DNA of 64,000 nt from SZUA-309 sp965232595. GTDB taxonomy: Bacteria > Pseudomonadota > Gammaproteobacteria > Pseudomonadales > Azotimanducaceae. The position numbers were made by a program, and so were the translations under genes. The notes under the pieces are model-generated. The model was given only the letters and a program-made list of their open reading frames with translations. It was not told where the DNA came from and made no database searches. The DNA lies in assembly GCA_965232595.1 (NCBI GenBank), contig OZ246983.1, positions 310,001 through 374,000 of the forward strand, written 5' to 3'. The number at the start of each line of letters is the position of its first letter. Within the stretch, counting starts at the first letter, position 1. Below are positions 34,890 through 44,076 of this stretch, piece after piece.

Positions 34890-36278
34890 TCAATCCTGCC
34901 CATGATCCAGTGCCAACGGATGCACGTAGTCCGGTGCCAGCCCCGCCTTGCGCACCGCCATGCCCACCAGGCAGGCGTTGAGGATGGCGTTGGCATTCAC
35001 CGCCGACAGCCGGGAGTAGTCGAGCATGGGCGCCATGTCGGTGATCTCGAAGCCGACGATCTCCTTGGCCGCGCAGAGGTGGCGGATCGACTCCGTGACC
35101 TCCTGAACACGCAGGCCTGTGGAGGCGATGCGGCCGGCAGCCACCATCTCCGCAGGCTCGATCACGCTCACGTCGATCGAGACGAACAGCTTGTCTGCGC
35201 CCTGCTCCGCCTCTTCCACCACCCGCTGCAGCACCGCGTCGTAACCGCTGCGGCTCACCTCTGCCATGGTGTGATAGCGCACGCCTTCACGGCGGAGCCA
35301 CTGCAGCGTCACCGGATTGACATCAGGGCCACGCAGCCCGATCTGAATCAGGTCCTCGCCGCGGACGATGCCTTCCCGCAGCAGCAGGGCCAGCACCTGT
35401 CGATCTGAGATCGTGTGCACTGCCTGCCGCTCCGCATCCGGATGGGCGCTGAAGTGAACCAGCCCGAACCCGCCTTTGCCCTGCACCTCGGCGATGCCTT
35501 GCACCGCCGGGTAGAGCACCGAAGTATCACCGCCCACCAGCATCGGCACGGCGCCCGTGGCTGCCGTTTCCGCAACCATCGCCGCCACATGCTCCACCGT
35601 TCGCTCGCTGCTCATCATGTCGACGGAGAAGTTGCCGTAGTCGACCACCGACAGCACCGCCATGGGATCGAGCAGGGAGTGCACGTCGGGGGTACCAATC
35701 GTGTTCAGCGCCCGCATCACCCTGGGGCCGTGCTTGGCATCGCGACGGCCGCTGCTCATGTCGCTGGGCACGCCGATGATGGCCACCTCCACACCACCCG
35801 CCACCAGGTCTTCCGGGTAGATAGCGACGTCAGCACCGGCAAAGGTCGGCACCCCGGACTCCGGGAACAGATAGCGATGGACGCTGAAGGGCCCCGGCTC
35901 GCGCTCGAGCTTCCGCAGCGCCGGTGGCGTGATCACCGTGAAGCGATTGAAGTCCTCATCCTGAGTGTTGAGAGGAATGGCCCCCATGTTCCGCGCCGGG
36001 TCGTAACCCATAGACTCCGCCGCGGCGATGAGGTCGTTGATCAGTTGGCCCAGGGACTCGGGTTCCCGACTGGCAATCTCGTGCTCGAGCTGTCGGGCCG
36101 GCAGGATATCCAGAGCCGCACCCGAGGTGATGAAGCGCCGCTGCTCCCGATCCAGATCGGCAATACGTGGCCGGAGCTCGGACGGCAACCGCCAATCCGC
36201 GGCCTGCAGGTTCTGCGCCGAAAACGTGGCCAGCAGCAAGGTCCAGCAGCAACACGCCAGCATCTTGCGAGCGGTCAT
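34890..36278 (-). CDS. Exported arginase-family pseudoenzyme-like paralogue
   Basis: The 462-residue protein has a signal peptide (about 1-27) and the same fold as the next gene, shown by matching segments such as AAAESMGYDPARNMGAIPLN, VGGDTSVLYP and RGPDVNPVTLQW. Of the six metal ligands only His279, Asp281 and Asp369 remain; the GGDH histidine is Thr252, the first Asp of DAHxD is Ser277, and the second Asp of the DxD motif is Ser371. Catalysis at a two-metal centre is unlikely. It may be a partner or regulatory subunit of the intact protein. GGGAGTGAGC precedes ATG 36278. Confidence 0.85.
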   Translation of the reverse strand: MTARKMLACCCWTLLLATFSAQNLQAADWRLPSELRPRIADLDREQRRFITSGAALDILPARQLEHEIASREPESLGQLINDLIAAAESMGYDPARNMGAIPLNTQDEDFNRFTVITPPALRKLEREPGPFSVHRYLFPESGVPTFAGADVAIYPEDLVAGGVEVAIIGVPSDMSSGRRDAKHGPRVMRALNTIGTPDVHSLLDPMAVLSVVDYGNFSVDMMSSERTVEHVAAMVAETAATGAVPMLVGGDTSVLYPAVQGIAEVQGKGGFGLVHFSAHPDAERQAVHTISDRQVLALLLREGIVRGEDLIQIGLRGPDVNPVTLQWLRREGVRYHTMAEVSRSGYDAVLQRVVEEAEQGADKLFVSIDVSVIEPAEMVAAGRIASTGLRVQEVTESIRHLCAAKEIVGFEITDMAPMLDYSRLSAVNANAILNACLVGMAVRKAGLAPDYVHPLALDHGQD

Positions 36279-36417
36279 GCTCACTCCCTCTCTCCCCGTC
36301 TCTCCCTCGTTCCTCCAACCTGCCAAAGGATGCCACTCAGCACAACCTTGCAGGACTGGCAGCGGCCTTGGCCTATCTGTCATCCTGACGCCGGGAAGAG
36401 CGATTGAGAGAGCGGCT

Positions 36418-36891
36418 ATGAGCACACCCTTCACCCTGGCCACTGCCGAGTCCCGGGTCGGCGAGCACCTCGGCGTCAGCGACTGGGTTTTCATCGACCA
36501 GGTGCAGGTCAACGTGTTCGGCGAGGTGACACGCTGGCGCACGCCCGGGCACTGCGACCCGGAGTACGCGAAGACCACGCCCTACGGCGGCACCCTGATT
36601 CACGGCTTCCACATGGTGTCGCTGCTGTCGCACTTCTACCGGGACGCCGAGCTGTGGCCCGAGGACGGCGCCTACCCGCTGAACTACGGGCTGGACAAGG
36701 TGCGGGTGCTCAGGCCCGTAGTGATCGGCGATGGGGTGCGGCTGCGCTCACACATCAGCCTGCTCGCCGCCACCCCCAAGGGCAACGGCGAGTACCTGCT
36801 GAAGACCTGTCACGAGATCGAGGTCGACGGCCTGGATGACAAGGCGCTGTACGCCGAGTACCTGACCTACTGGTACCCGAAGAGCGAGTGA
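36418..36891 (+). CDS. MaoC-like hot-dog dehydratase
   Basis: The 157-residue protein is a hot-dog fold hydratase of the MaoC type, which adds water to enoyl-CoA. The hydratase motif is HCDPEYAKTTPYGGTLIHGF, with the catalytic Asp and His positions. The rest (LNYGLDKVRVLRPVVIGDGVRL) fits the fold. It is divergent from the arginase-like gene, with 139 bases between, and GAGAGAG precedes the ATG. It may serve one of the acyl-CoA dehydrogenase pathways of the window. Confidence 0.85.
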   Translation: MSTPFTLATAESRVGEHLGVSDWVFIDQVQVNVFGEVTRWRTPGHCDPEYAKTTPYGGTLIHGFHMVSLLSHFYRDAELWPEDGAYPLNYGLDKVRVLRPVVIGDGVRLRSHISLLAATPKGNGEYLLKTCHEIEVDGLDDKALYAEYLTYWYPKSE

Positions 36892-36908
36892 GCCTTTCCT
36901 GATATGCC

Positions 36909-37427
36909 TCAGGCGCCCATCTTCAGCGCGCCGAGGAAGTCCATCTTGCCGAGCGGCACGCCCTTCGCGCGCAGGATGTCGTAGGCGGTGGTGGCGTGGA
37001 AGTAAAAGTTCGGCAGCGAGAACGACAACGCGAAGTTTGCGTTGGTAAACGGCAGCTCGTTGCCACCGATCTTGAACACCAGGCTGCCGTCAGCCAGCGC
37101 GTTCACCTCTTCAGCCGTCTTGCTCTTGAGCGTTGCCAGGGTGCCGGCGGTGAGGTCCTGCAGGGCGGCGTAACCCATGGGCTCGTAGTTCGGCGGGCTG
37201 AACTCGCCAGAGGCCATGGCGTTCAGCGCTTCCAGCGAGTGGTGGGTGATGCACACCACCTGGAAGTGGAAGTTCGCCATGTCGTCGATCAGGCGGCTTT
37301 CCACCACCGTATCCAGATCGACACCCTGCTCGGCAAAGTGCTCGGCGCCCTTCTTGAGCACGCCAACGGATGCTTCGACGATCTGCGTGTAGGAACCCAC
37401 CGTGAGGTCATAAAACGAAGCGGACAT
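36909..37427 (-). CDS. DUF1993 family protein
   Basis: The 172-residue protein matches DUF1993, a small, mostly helical family found in many proteobacteria, with markers ASFYDLTVGSYTQIV at the start and ANFHFQVVCITHHSLEALN. Two histidines in CITHHS and the FYFHATTAYDILR helix resemble metal-site arrangements of DinB-like proteins. Function is unknown. ATG 37427 follows GGGAGACTC. Confidence 0.8.
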   Translation of the reverse strand: MSASFYDLTVGSYTQIVEASVGVLKKGAEHFAEQGVDLDTVVESRLIDDMANFHFQVVCITHHSLEALNAMASGEFSPPNYEPMGYAALQDLTAGTLATLKSKTAEEVNALADGSLVFKIGGNELPFTNANFALSFSLPNFYFHATTAYDILRAKGVPLGKMDFLGALKMGA

Positions 37428-37562
37428 CTGAGTCTCCCTGACAATCTGTGTGGCCGGCCATTCTGGCGATTTCGGTTGCTTGATGGAACCACCCACTCCG
37501 AGCTCGAGTGAGTTTGCGCCGCCATCGAGGGCCGCTCACAATCCGGACTCGAGGGAGGGACA

Positions 37563-38720
37563 ATGAGCAATCAGGACACCCAGACGTCCGCCGCAATCGC
37601 CCTGGAAGGCAGCAGCGCTCTGGAACCGATCATCGCCGCCAATCGGGCTGCCAGTGAAGCGGCGAGGCAGCTGGCGCCTGCCATCGTCAGCGGCATACGC
37701 GCAGCCGGGCTGCAGCGAATGATGCTGACCCGGGAAAATGGGGGTCTTGAAGTGCCGTTGCCCGTGGCGCTGCAGGTCTACGAGCAGCTGGCAGGCTTCG
37801 ACGCCTCGGTCGGCTGGATCGTCTGGAACAACGCCCTGCCCTGCCTGTTCAGCCGGTTTCTCGAGCCTGCCGTCCGCGCCGAGGTTTTCGCCGACCCGGA
37901 TTGGCTGCACGCGTCGAGCACGCGGCCGAGCGGCAAAGCAACGCCCGCCGGCACGGGCTACCGGCTCACCGGCCGCTGGAGCCTGGTTTCCGGCTGCGAG
38001 CTGGCCGAGTGGATGCCGCTTACCGGGCTGGTGGCCGCCGATGGCGGCCCGCCGCAGATGCGGTTTTTCTTCATCAACCGCGCTGAGCTCGAGATCATCG
38101 ACACCTGGCACGTCGGCGGGCTCTGCGGCACCGGCAGCCACGACGTCAGCGCGGATCTCGAGGTGCCGCTGAACCGATCCATCTCACCCACCGATCCAGG
38201 TACGGCGAGCGGACCCTATGGCTGCCTGCCGATCATCGCCACCTTGAGCCTGGGCATGGCCGCGCAGTTTCTCGGCATCGGCGCCAGAGCCCTGGCTGCC
38301 ACCGAAGAACTTGCTCTGACCAGAGTCACCGATACCCCAACCCCGGACATGCGGGATCGTCTGGACGTGCAGGCTGCCGTCTCGAGCTTTGCCGCTGCGC
38401 TGACTGCGGCCCGATCACACCTGCACGCCGCGGCAGAGACGCTCTGGCAACAGGCGTGCGCGGAAAAGCCGTTTAGAGAAGCTGATATCGCACCGGTCTT
38501 TGCAGCCAGCTCGCACGCGATCAGCACCGCCACCGAGGCTACCGACGTGCTGTACTCGCTGGCTGGCACCAGCGCCATCTACCGGGACAGCCCGCTGGAG
38601 CGGCTCAGCCGCGATCTCCGCGTCATGCGCCAGCATGTGCTCACGCAGCCTTTGTGGCCCGAGCAGGCCGGCCGGGTTCGGCTCGGCCTGGCGGCCGACA
38701 ACCCGCTGTTTGCAGTGTGA
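37563..38720 (+). CDS. Acyl-CoA dehydrogenase-2 family flavin oxidoreductase or monooxygenase
   Basis: The 385-residue protein matches the Acyl-CoA_dh_2 group, which includes flavin-dependent hydroxylases (HsaA-like) rather than beta-oxidation dehydrogenases. Markers are ENGGLEVPLPVALQVYEQLA at the start, GTGYRLTGRW, the CGTGSHDVS loop, and the C-terminal SPLERLSRDLRVMRQHVL. Such enzymes use reduced flavin from a separate reductase; no reductase gene is adjacent. GAGGGAGGGACA precedes the ATG. The dienelactone hydrolase gene follows 35 bases later, so hydroxylation and lactone opening may be linked. Confidence 0.8.
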   Translation: MSNQDTQTSAAIALEGSSALEPIIAANRAASEAARQLAPAIVSGIRAAGLQRMMLTRENGGLEVPLPVALQVYEQLAGFDASVGWIVWNNALPCLFSRFLEPAVRAEVFADPDWLHASSTRPSGKATPAGTGYRLTGRWSLVSGCELAEWMPLTGLVAADGGPPQMRFFFINRAELEIIDTWHVGGLCGTGSHDVSADLEVPLNRSISPTDPGTASGPYGCLPIIATLSLGMAAQFLGIGARALAATEELALTRVTDTPTPDMRDRLDVQAAVSSFAAALTAARSHLHAAAETLWQQACAEKPFREADIAPVFAASSHAISTATEATDVLYSLAGTSAIYRDSPLERLSRDLRVMRQHVLTQPLWPEQAGRVRLGLAADNPLFAV

Positions 38721-38755
38721 CCTGAACAAGTAAAAGAGAAGGAAGGAGAGGCGTC

Positions 38756-39577
38756 ATGAGCAGCCTGGAAAGCTACGAGTTGTTCGATTTTGAGTCCGGA
38801 CCCTGGACCCGACCGGTCTACAGAAAGGGCGATGGGCCGGCCGTGATCGTCATCCACGAGATGCCGGGGCTGCATCCGGAGGTGGTGCGGTTTGCCGATC
38901 GGGTCGCGGCGGCAGGCATGACCGTATTCATGCCGAGCCTGTTCGGCGAGCCGGGCCGCGAGGTCTCCAACGGCTACGCCATGAAGGAGATGTTCAAGGG
39001 TGTGTGCATCCGCCGCGAGTTCAGCGCCTGGTCAGCCGGGCGGACCAGCCCGATCGTCGACTGGCTGCGGGCGCTGGCGCGCAAAGCCCACGCGGAGTGC
39101 GGCGGCGCCGGTGTGGGCGCGGTCGGCATGTGCTTCACCGGTGGCTTCGCCCTGGCCATGATGACCGATCCGTCGGTTGTGGCCCCCGTGCTTTCTCAGC
39201 CCTCCCTGCCCCTGTGTCTGGGGCCGGGCGGCGGCAAGCGCGGGCGCGGCATCGACATCTCGCCGGATGACCTGGCCACCGCCAGAGCCCGGCTCGATGC
39301 GGAAGACCTCACCGTGCTCGGTCTCAGGTTTCACGACGATCCGTTCGTACCAACCGAACGCTTCGATACGCTCGAGCGTGAGCTCGGCCCCAGGTTCGAA
39401 CGGATCGAGCTGCAGCCGGAGGACGCTGCCAGGCCGGAGGGCAACAACATGGCGCCGCACTCGGTGCTGACGGTGCACCTGGATGACACGGATCCCGAGG
39501 GACCAACCCGGCGGGTTGAGCGTCGGGTGATCGAGTTCTTCAGCCAGCGGACCGGTGCCGCAGCCGGGTCGGCCTGA
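38756..39577 (+). CDS. Dienelactone hydrolase family protein
   Basis: The 273-residue alpha/beta hydrolase has HEMPGLHPEVVRF near residue 38 and the cysteine nucleophile motif GMCFTGGF near 125, the dienelactone hydrolase pattern where Cys replaces Ser. A catalytic Asp is near DDPFV and a His in NMAPHSVL. DLH family enzymes hydrolyse lactones or esters. GGAGAGG precedes ATG 38756. The cupin gene begins 43 bases after its stop. Confidence 0.83.
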   Translation: MSSLESYELFDFESGPWTRPVYRKGDGPAVIVIHEMPGLHPEVVRFADRVAAAGMTVFMPSLFGEPGREVSNGYAMKEMFKGVCIRREFSAWSAGRTSPIVDWLRALARKAHAECGGAGVGAVGMCFTGGFALAMMTDPSVVAPVLSQPSLPLCLGPGGGKRGRGIDISPDDLATARARLDAEDLTVLGLRFHDDPFVPTERFDTLERELGPRFERIELQPEDAARPEGNNMAPHSVLTVHLDDTDPEGPTRRVERRVIEFFSQRTGAAAGSA

Positions 39578-39620
39578 TCTGGTAGCATTGCCGAACGCAC
39601 ATCCAGCTGGGGAGAGCATC

Positions 39621-40286
39621 ATGGCGGAAGCAACCGAGCAGACAGAAGGCCAGGCCGCAGAGCGCGGGCCGGGGAGCAGAAAGTACGTCTCCGAGCGGGG
39701 CGGCTTCGAGATCTTCGACAACACGCGCATTACCCCGCCGGGCCCGAAGCAGCCGGTGAACGTCGACGCGGTGGCCGCTTACTTCGAGCACAGCGCGCTG
39801 GCGGAGAAGTACGGCGAGGAGCCGGTGCGCCAGAAGATCGCCGAGATGGCCGAGTCCATTCAGGGTGGGGCAGCCACCACTGTTCTGTTCAGCCAGAACG
39901 CGCCCAACGGCATGAGCCTGGTGCACGTCTGGTTCGGCCCGAACTTTCCGCTGTTCAACCACAGCCACCCGCTGTACGGCGACTGCCTCTACTACGTGGT
40001 GGCCGGGGAAGCGATTCTCGGCAAGAAACGCCTCGGGCCGGGGGCCGGGTTTTTCGTCCCCAACGGCCAGCCCTACAAGTACACGGCCGGCCCGGCAGGC
40101 GTCGAGCTGCTGGAGTTCCGCGCCGGTGGTGGCGAGCCCGGCACGCCCGGCATGAAGCTGGACGAGCACTCGCTGGATTCGATTCAGCGCATCATCGACA
40201 AAGCCCGGACCCTCAGCGACAGCTGGGAAGTACCGGAACACATCGGCGACACGGCGTTTCGTCAGGCGGAGCTGGACTTCTCCTGA
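39621..40286 (+). CDS. Cupin-domain protein
   Basis: The 221-residue protein has a central cupin core: FPLFNHSHPLYGDCLYYVVAG and GPGAGFFVPNGQPYKYTAG. NHSHP can supply two histidines for metal. The N-terminal part is acidic and the helical arm LAEKYGEEPVRQKIAEMA is unlike small cupins. It follows the dienelactone hydrolase gene on the same strand and precedes a convergent AhpD/CMD-like gene. GGGGAGAGCATC precedes ATG 39621. Reaction unknown. Confidence 0.7.
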   Translation: MAEATEQTEGQAAERGPGSRKYVSERGGFEIFDNTRITPPGPKQPVNVDAVAAYFEHSALAEKYGEEPVRQKIAEMAESIQGGAATTVLFSQNAPNGMSLVHVWFGPNFPLFNHSHPLYGDCLYYVVAGEAILGKKRLGPGAGFFVPNGQPYKYTAGPAGVELLEFRAGGGEPGTPGMKLDEHSLDSIQRIIDKARTLSDSWEVPEHIGDTAFRQAELDFS

Positions 40287-40299
40287 GGCCGTCGCGCCG

Positions 40300-40935
40300 T
40301 CAGTCGTCGTCCACCATCGACATCACGTCAGCGCCGGCTGCCCCCGGCGCCGGCACCTCAACGATCCGCTCGTCCACATCGTCGTACTCGAGCCGCAAGG
40401 CGCGGCTCATGACGGCATGCATCATGTAAGTGCAGGTGATGTAGGTGAACTCGAGAATCTCCTCGTCCGAAAGATGCTTTTTCAGCGTTTCGAACACGCC
40501 TTCTGACACCCTGCCCCGCTGCAGCACGAGCGCGTCGGTGTAGAAGAGCACGGCGCGCTCCACCTCGCTGTAGCAGTCGGCCAGACCCCAGTCGGGAATC
40601 GCCTGAATCTGCGCTTCCGTGAGGCCCACGTCGCGACAGGCTTTGCAGTGCTGAGAGAACACGAACTGCGATCCCACCACGTAGCCGGCGCGGATCTGAC
40701 CGAGCTCTCTCAGCTTCGGGTCGAGCTTCCGGTTCGGGTTCCGGTAAAAACGAAAGCCCTCGGTCGTGTGCACGAAGGCGTCCGGCACCAGGTTGAACAC
40801 CGTCCACCAGTTGCCCGGCGTCCCGGTGGCGGTACCCGGCTCCGTGATCGGGTCCCGGTCGGGAAACAGCGCATCGAAGATCGCGTTGGCGTACTCGTGA
40901 CCGGCCTCCCGGCCGACCTGCTTCAGTCGCGGCAT
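40300..40935 (-). CDS. Carboxymuconolactone decarboxylase/AhpD-like protein
   Basis: The 211-residue protein resembles the CMD/AhpD fold: a helical region with VVGSQFVFSQHCKACRDVGL (HCKAC, with two cysteines close to a His, as in AhpD-type peroxidases) and GLTEAQIQAIPDWG. A CMD decarboxylase needs no cysteines, so peroxidase activity is possible. A perfect AGGAGG box precedes ATG 40935. It is divergent from the BVMO gene by 64 bases, and convergent with the cupin. Confidence 0.75.
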   Translation of the reverse strand: MPRLKQVGREAGHEYANAIFDALFPDRDPITEPGTATGTPGNWWTVFNLVPDAFVHTTEGFRFYRNPNRKLDPKLRELGQIRAGYVVGSQFVFSQHCKACRDVGLTEAQIQAIPDWGLADCYSEVERAVLFYTDALVLQRGRVSEGVFETLKKHLSDEEILEFTYITCTYMMHAVMSRALRLEYDDVDERIVEVPAPGAAGADVMSMVDDD

Positions 40936-40999
40936 GTAAGTCCTCCTGTTTCGGTCCTGCCTTATACTAGCCTGATCCGGTTAGGGATCCTTGACGCCT

Positions 41000-42529
41000 A
41001 TGAACACGCAAGTCGCAGCAGATGAGACCAGCAAGGTCTGGTCGCAGAGCGGAGGGCAACCCCGCATCGCCATCATCGGGGCCGGCTTTTCCGGCATCGC
41101 CAGCATCATCAAGCTCCGCGAGGCCGGCTTCACCGACATCACCTGCTACGAGCGGGAAGCAAAGCTCGGCGGCACCTGGCGCGACAACACCTACCCGGGC
41201 CTTTCCTGCGACGTCCCGTCGCACTGGTACTCCTACTCTTTCGAGCTGAATCCCAACTGGACCCATCGCTTCTCCTACGGCGGCGAGATCTGGGCCTACC
41301 AGGACGCGGTTGCGGACAAGTACGGCGTCAAGGACGTGATCCAGTTCGGCAACGGCGTGGAGGAGCTCACCTACCTGGGCCCGCAGTGGCGGATTCGCAC
41401 CGCCAGCGGTGCGGAAGAGAGGTTCGACTTCGTGATCGCCGCCACCGGCGTGCTGGTCAACCCTTCTTATCCCGACATCCCAGGACTTAACAGCTTTCAG
41501 GGCGACTCGTTTCACGCCGCCCGCTGGGACCACAGCGTCGCCCTCAAGGGCAGAAGGGTCGGCATCATCGGCACCGGCTCCACATCGGCCCAGATCGTCG
41601 GCGAGATCGCCAGCGAGGTCGGCCATCTGCACGTCTTCCAGCGCACGCCGCACTGGATCGCGCCGCTGCCGCAGAAGCGGTACTCGAAGCTTTGGCAGAC
41701 CACGCTCAGGCTGCTGCCGGGCCTGCAGCGGTTCATCCGCCGACGCATGCGCAAGATGATGGAAGCCACCTTCGGCGAGGCGACCATGGGCAATACTGAG
41801 ATGCAGCAGCGCGTCGAGAAAGGCTGCATCAACCATCTGCATCGACAGGTGAAGGACCCTGAGCTGCGCGCCAAGCTGACGCCCGACTACCGGGCCACCT
41901 GCAAGCGGCTGATTCTCTGCTCCGACTACTACCCGGCGCTGCAGCAGGACAACGTAGAGCTGGTAACGGAAGACATCGCCGGCATCGAGCCGACCGGGCT
42001 GCGCACGACAGATGGGGTGCTGCACGAGCTGGACGTACTCATTCTCGCCACCGGCTTCCGATTCAACGATTTCATCCTGCCGACCGAAGTCTACGGTGAG
42101 AAGGGTCAGAGCCTGCGGGAGTTCTGGGCCGGCCTGCCGCGCGCGCATCGCGGCATGGCATTCCCGGGCTTCCCCAATTTCTTCATGCTGGAAGGGCCGA
42201 CAGGTGTGTTCGGCAACGCGTCGGTCATCGACGTCACCGAACATCAGATCGCCTACGTCATCAGCTTCCTCGAGAAGATGCGCAACGAGCACCTGGCGGC
42301 GGTGGCACCGAGCCAGCAAGCCTATGAGGCGTACAACGCGGAGATGGCGAAGCAGATTCCCAAAACCACCTGGGCGACCGGCGGCTGCGACAGCTGGTAC
42401 CTGGACAAATCCGGCCAGCCGAACATCTACCCGTTCCCGCCGGCCCAGTACCGGCAGGAAATGCTGAATCCCGATTTTTCCGAGTACCGTCTGCTGGCCG
42501 AGGTCGAAGCGGAGTCCCGACAGGCATGA
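41000..42529 (+). CDS. Baeyer-Villiger monooxygenase (flavin monooxygenase)
   Basis: The 509-residue protein has two Rossmann motifs, IIGAGFSG near residue 22 and IIGTGSTSA near 190, and between them the Baeyer-Villiger fingerprint FQGDSFHAARWD (FxGxxxHxxxW). A GGTWRDNTYPGLSCDVPSHWY segment is also typical of class B monooxygenases. Such enzymes insert oxygen beside a ketone to make an ester or lactone using NADPH and FAD. ATG 41000 is chosen; a TTG at 40991 with AGGGA before it is an alternative. Its stop overlaps the start of the phospholipase D lipoprotein gene. Confidence 0.9.
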   Translation: MNTQVAADETSKVWSQSGGQPRIAIIGAGFSGIASIIKLREAGFTDITCYEREAKLGGTWRDNTYPGLSCDVPSHWYSYSFELNPNWTHRFSYGGEIWAYQDAVADKYGVKDVIQFGNGVEELTYLGPQWRIRTASGAEERFDFVIAATGVLVNPSYPDIPGLNSFQGDSFHAARWDHSVALKGRRVGIIGTGSTSAQIVGEIASEVGHLHVFQRTPHWIAPLPQKRYSKLWQTTLRLLPGLQRFIRRRMRKMMEATFGEATMGNTEMQQRVEKGCINHLHRQVKDPELRAKLTPDYRATCKRLILCSDYYPALQQDNVELVTEDIAGIEPTGLRTTDGVLHELDVLILATGFRFNDFILPTEVYGEKGQSLREFWAGLPRAHRGMAFPGFPNFFMLEGPTGVFGNASVIDVTEHQIAYVISFLEKMRNEHLAAVAPSQQAYEAYNAEMAKQIPKTTWATGGCDSWYLDKSGQPNIYPFPPAQYRQEMLNPDFSEYRLLAEVEAESRQA

Positions 42530-44076
42530 GCTCGATGCGGTGCCTGCTGGTCTGTACGGCGCTGATCATCAGCGGTGCCTGCTCTACCCTGCCGGCACGA
42601 CCGGACGACGCCCCGAGCGCCGTCCTGCCGGCCGCCGACCGGGGACCCCTGGCAGAAACCGCCGGGACCATCGCCGCCTCCATGGCGGAAGCCGACAGCG
42701 CCTTTCTCACCCTGGCCGACGCCCACGCGGCGCTCGCCTGGCGCCTGGCCCTCATCGACAGCGCCAGCACCAGCCTCGATGTGCAGTACTTCATCTGGAA
42801 CGGTGATGTTGCCGGCTCGCTGACCATGGAGCGGCTGGTCGCCGCCGCCGACCGCGGGGTTCGCGTCCGGCTGATCGTCGACGATCTCTACCTGATCTCC
42901 CAGGCCGGCATGAGCAGCCAGGACAAGACCTTTGCTGCCATCAGCGCCCACCCGCAGATCGAGCTGCGGATATTCAATCCGGGCCGCTTCCGCGACGGCA
43001 CTGTCGGCATAGCCGGCAACTTCGCCGGCAGCTTCTCGGCGTTCAACCGGCGCATGCACAACAAGCTCATGATCGCCGATGGCCAGTTCGCGATCGTCGG
43101 CGGCCGGAACATCGCCGATGAGTACTTCGGCCTGAACGAAACGTACAACTTCCTGGACTACGACGTGCTGTTCGCGGGCGCTGCCCTCGCCGCTGCCCGA
43201 GCGGGGTTCGACGAGTACTGGCAGGCCGAAGAGGCCTTCCCGGCCAGCGCCATGGCGGAGGCAACAGCCGCAGACTTCGACGCGCTGATGCGCGAGAACA
43301 GTGCCGTGCTGGATGCGGGTGCCGCCCGGCTGGAGCGCTACGGCAGATCTGCCCGAGACTGGTCGAGTGAGCTCACCGCCCTGCCGGGGCTGATGATCTC
43401 CGGTCGCGGCGAGTATCTGCAGGATCCAGCGGACCGCAACCAGAACCCGGAGGCTCGCCTGTTCAACGCCCTCAGCACGACCGGTGCCGGCACGCCGGGG
43501 CGCATCCTGCTGGTCACGGCCTATCTGATTCCCCGCGAGGACATGCTGGAGTCACTGCGGGCAGACATCGACGCCGGGATCGAGTACGTCCTCGTCACCA
43601 ACTCGCTGGCCTCCAACGACCACACCGCCGCTGCCAGCCAGTACAACAAGTTTCGCGTTCAGCTGCTGCAGGCGGGCGCTGAGCTTTACGAGTTCAGGCA
43701 CCAGCCTTCTGCCGAGGTCCGCGCCCAGGCCGACGTGCCGCCGGTGCAGAGCGGTTTCATCGGCCTGCACATGAAGGTCGGGGTGAACGATCTGGGCGAG
43801 TGTTTCATCGGCTCGATGAATCTGGATCCGCGGGCCATCGACATCAACACCGAAAACGGTCTCGCCATCACCTCTCCCGCGTACTGCGAGGCGCTGGCAG
43901 GGCAACTCGAGCCGCTGACCGACCTGGAGAACGCCTGGCGGGTCACCCTGGACGACCAGGGCCGGGTCACCTGGACCTCCGCGGAGGGCAGCACCACCGA
44001 AGAGCCTGTGCGCGCTTCAGGCCAGCGCTTCAGCGAGTTCCTGTTCCGCCTGCTGCCGCTGCAGAAGCAGCTCTAG
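42526..44076 (+). CDS. Phospholipase D-like lipoprotein (cardiolipin synthase-like)
   Basis: The 516-residue protein has a lipoprotein signal peptide (lipobox SGAC, Cys near residue 19) and two HKD motifs of the PLD superfamily: HNKLMIAD (about 185) and HMKVGVND (about 410). The arrangement resembles YmdC/ClsC-type cardiolipin synthases. It would act on phospholipids or phosphodiesters in the periplasm or at a membrane surface. It overlaps the BVMO gene by four bases, so translation is probably coupled. Its stop also overlaps the stop of the minus-strand gene at 44073. Confidence 0.85.
   Translation: MSSMRCLLVCTALIISGACSTLPARPDDAPSAVLPAADRGPLAETAGTIAASMAEADSAFLTLADAHAALAWRLALIDSASTSLDVQYFIWNGDVAGSLTMERLVAAADRGVRVRLIVDDLYLISQAGMSSQDKTFAAISAHPQIELRIFNPGRFRDGTVGIAGNFAGSFSAFNRRMHNKLMIADGQFAIVGGRNIADEYFGLNETYNFLDYDVLFAGAALAAARAGFDEYWQAEEAFPASAMAEATAADFDALMRENSAVLDAGAARLERYGRSARDWSSELTALPGLMISGRGEYLQDPADRNQNPEARLFNALSTTGAGTPGRILLVTAYLIPREDMLESLRADIDAGIEYVLVTNSLASNDHTAAASQYNKFRVQLLQAGAELYEFRHQPSAEVRAQADVPPVQSGFIGLHMKVGVNDLGECFIGSMNLDPRAIDINTENGLAITSPAYCEALAGQLEPLTDLENAWRVTLDDQGRVTWTSAEGSTTEEPVRASGQRFSEFLFRLLPLQKQL

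Noticed and set aside
33302..34981. Long open frame antisense to the arginase-like gene
   Set aside because: No motif; it mirrors the codon bias of the true gene.
40967..42319. Open frame antisense to the Baeyer-Villiger monooxygenase
   Set aside because: The BVMO has two Rossmann motifs and its fingerprint; the antisense frame has no domain.
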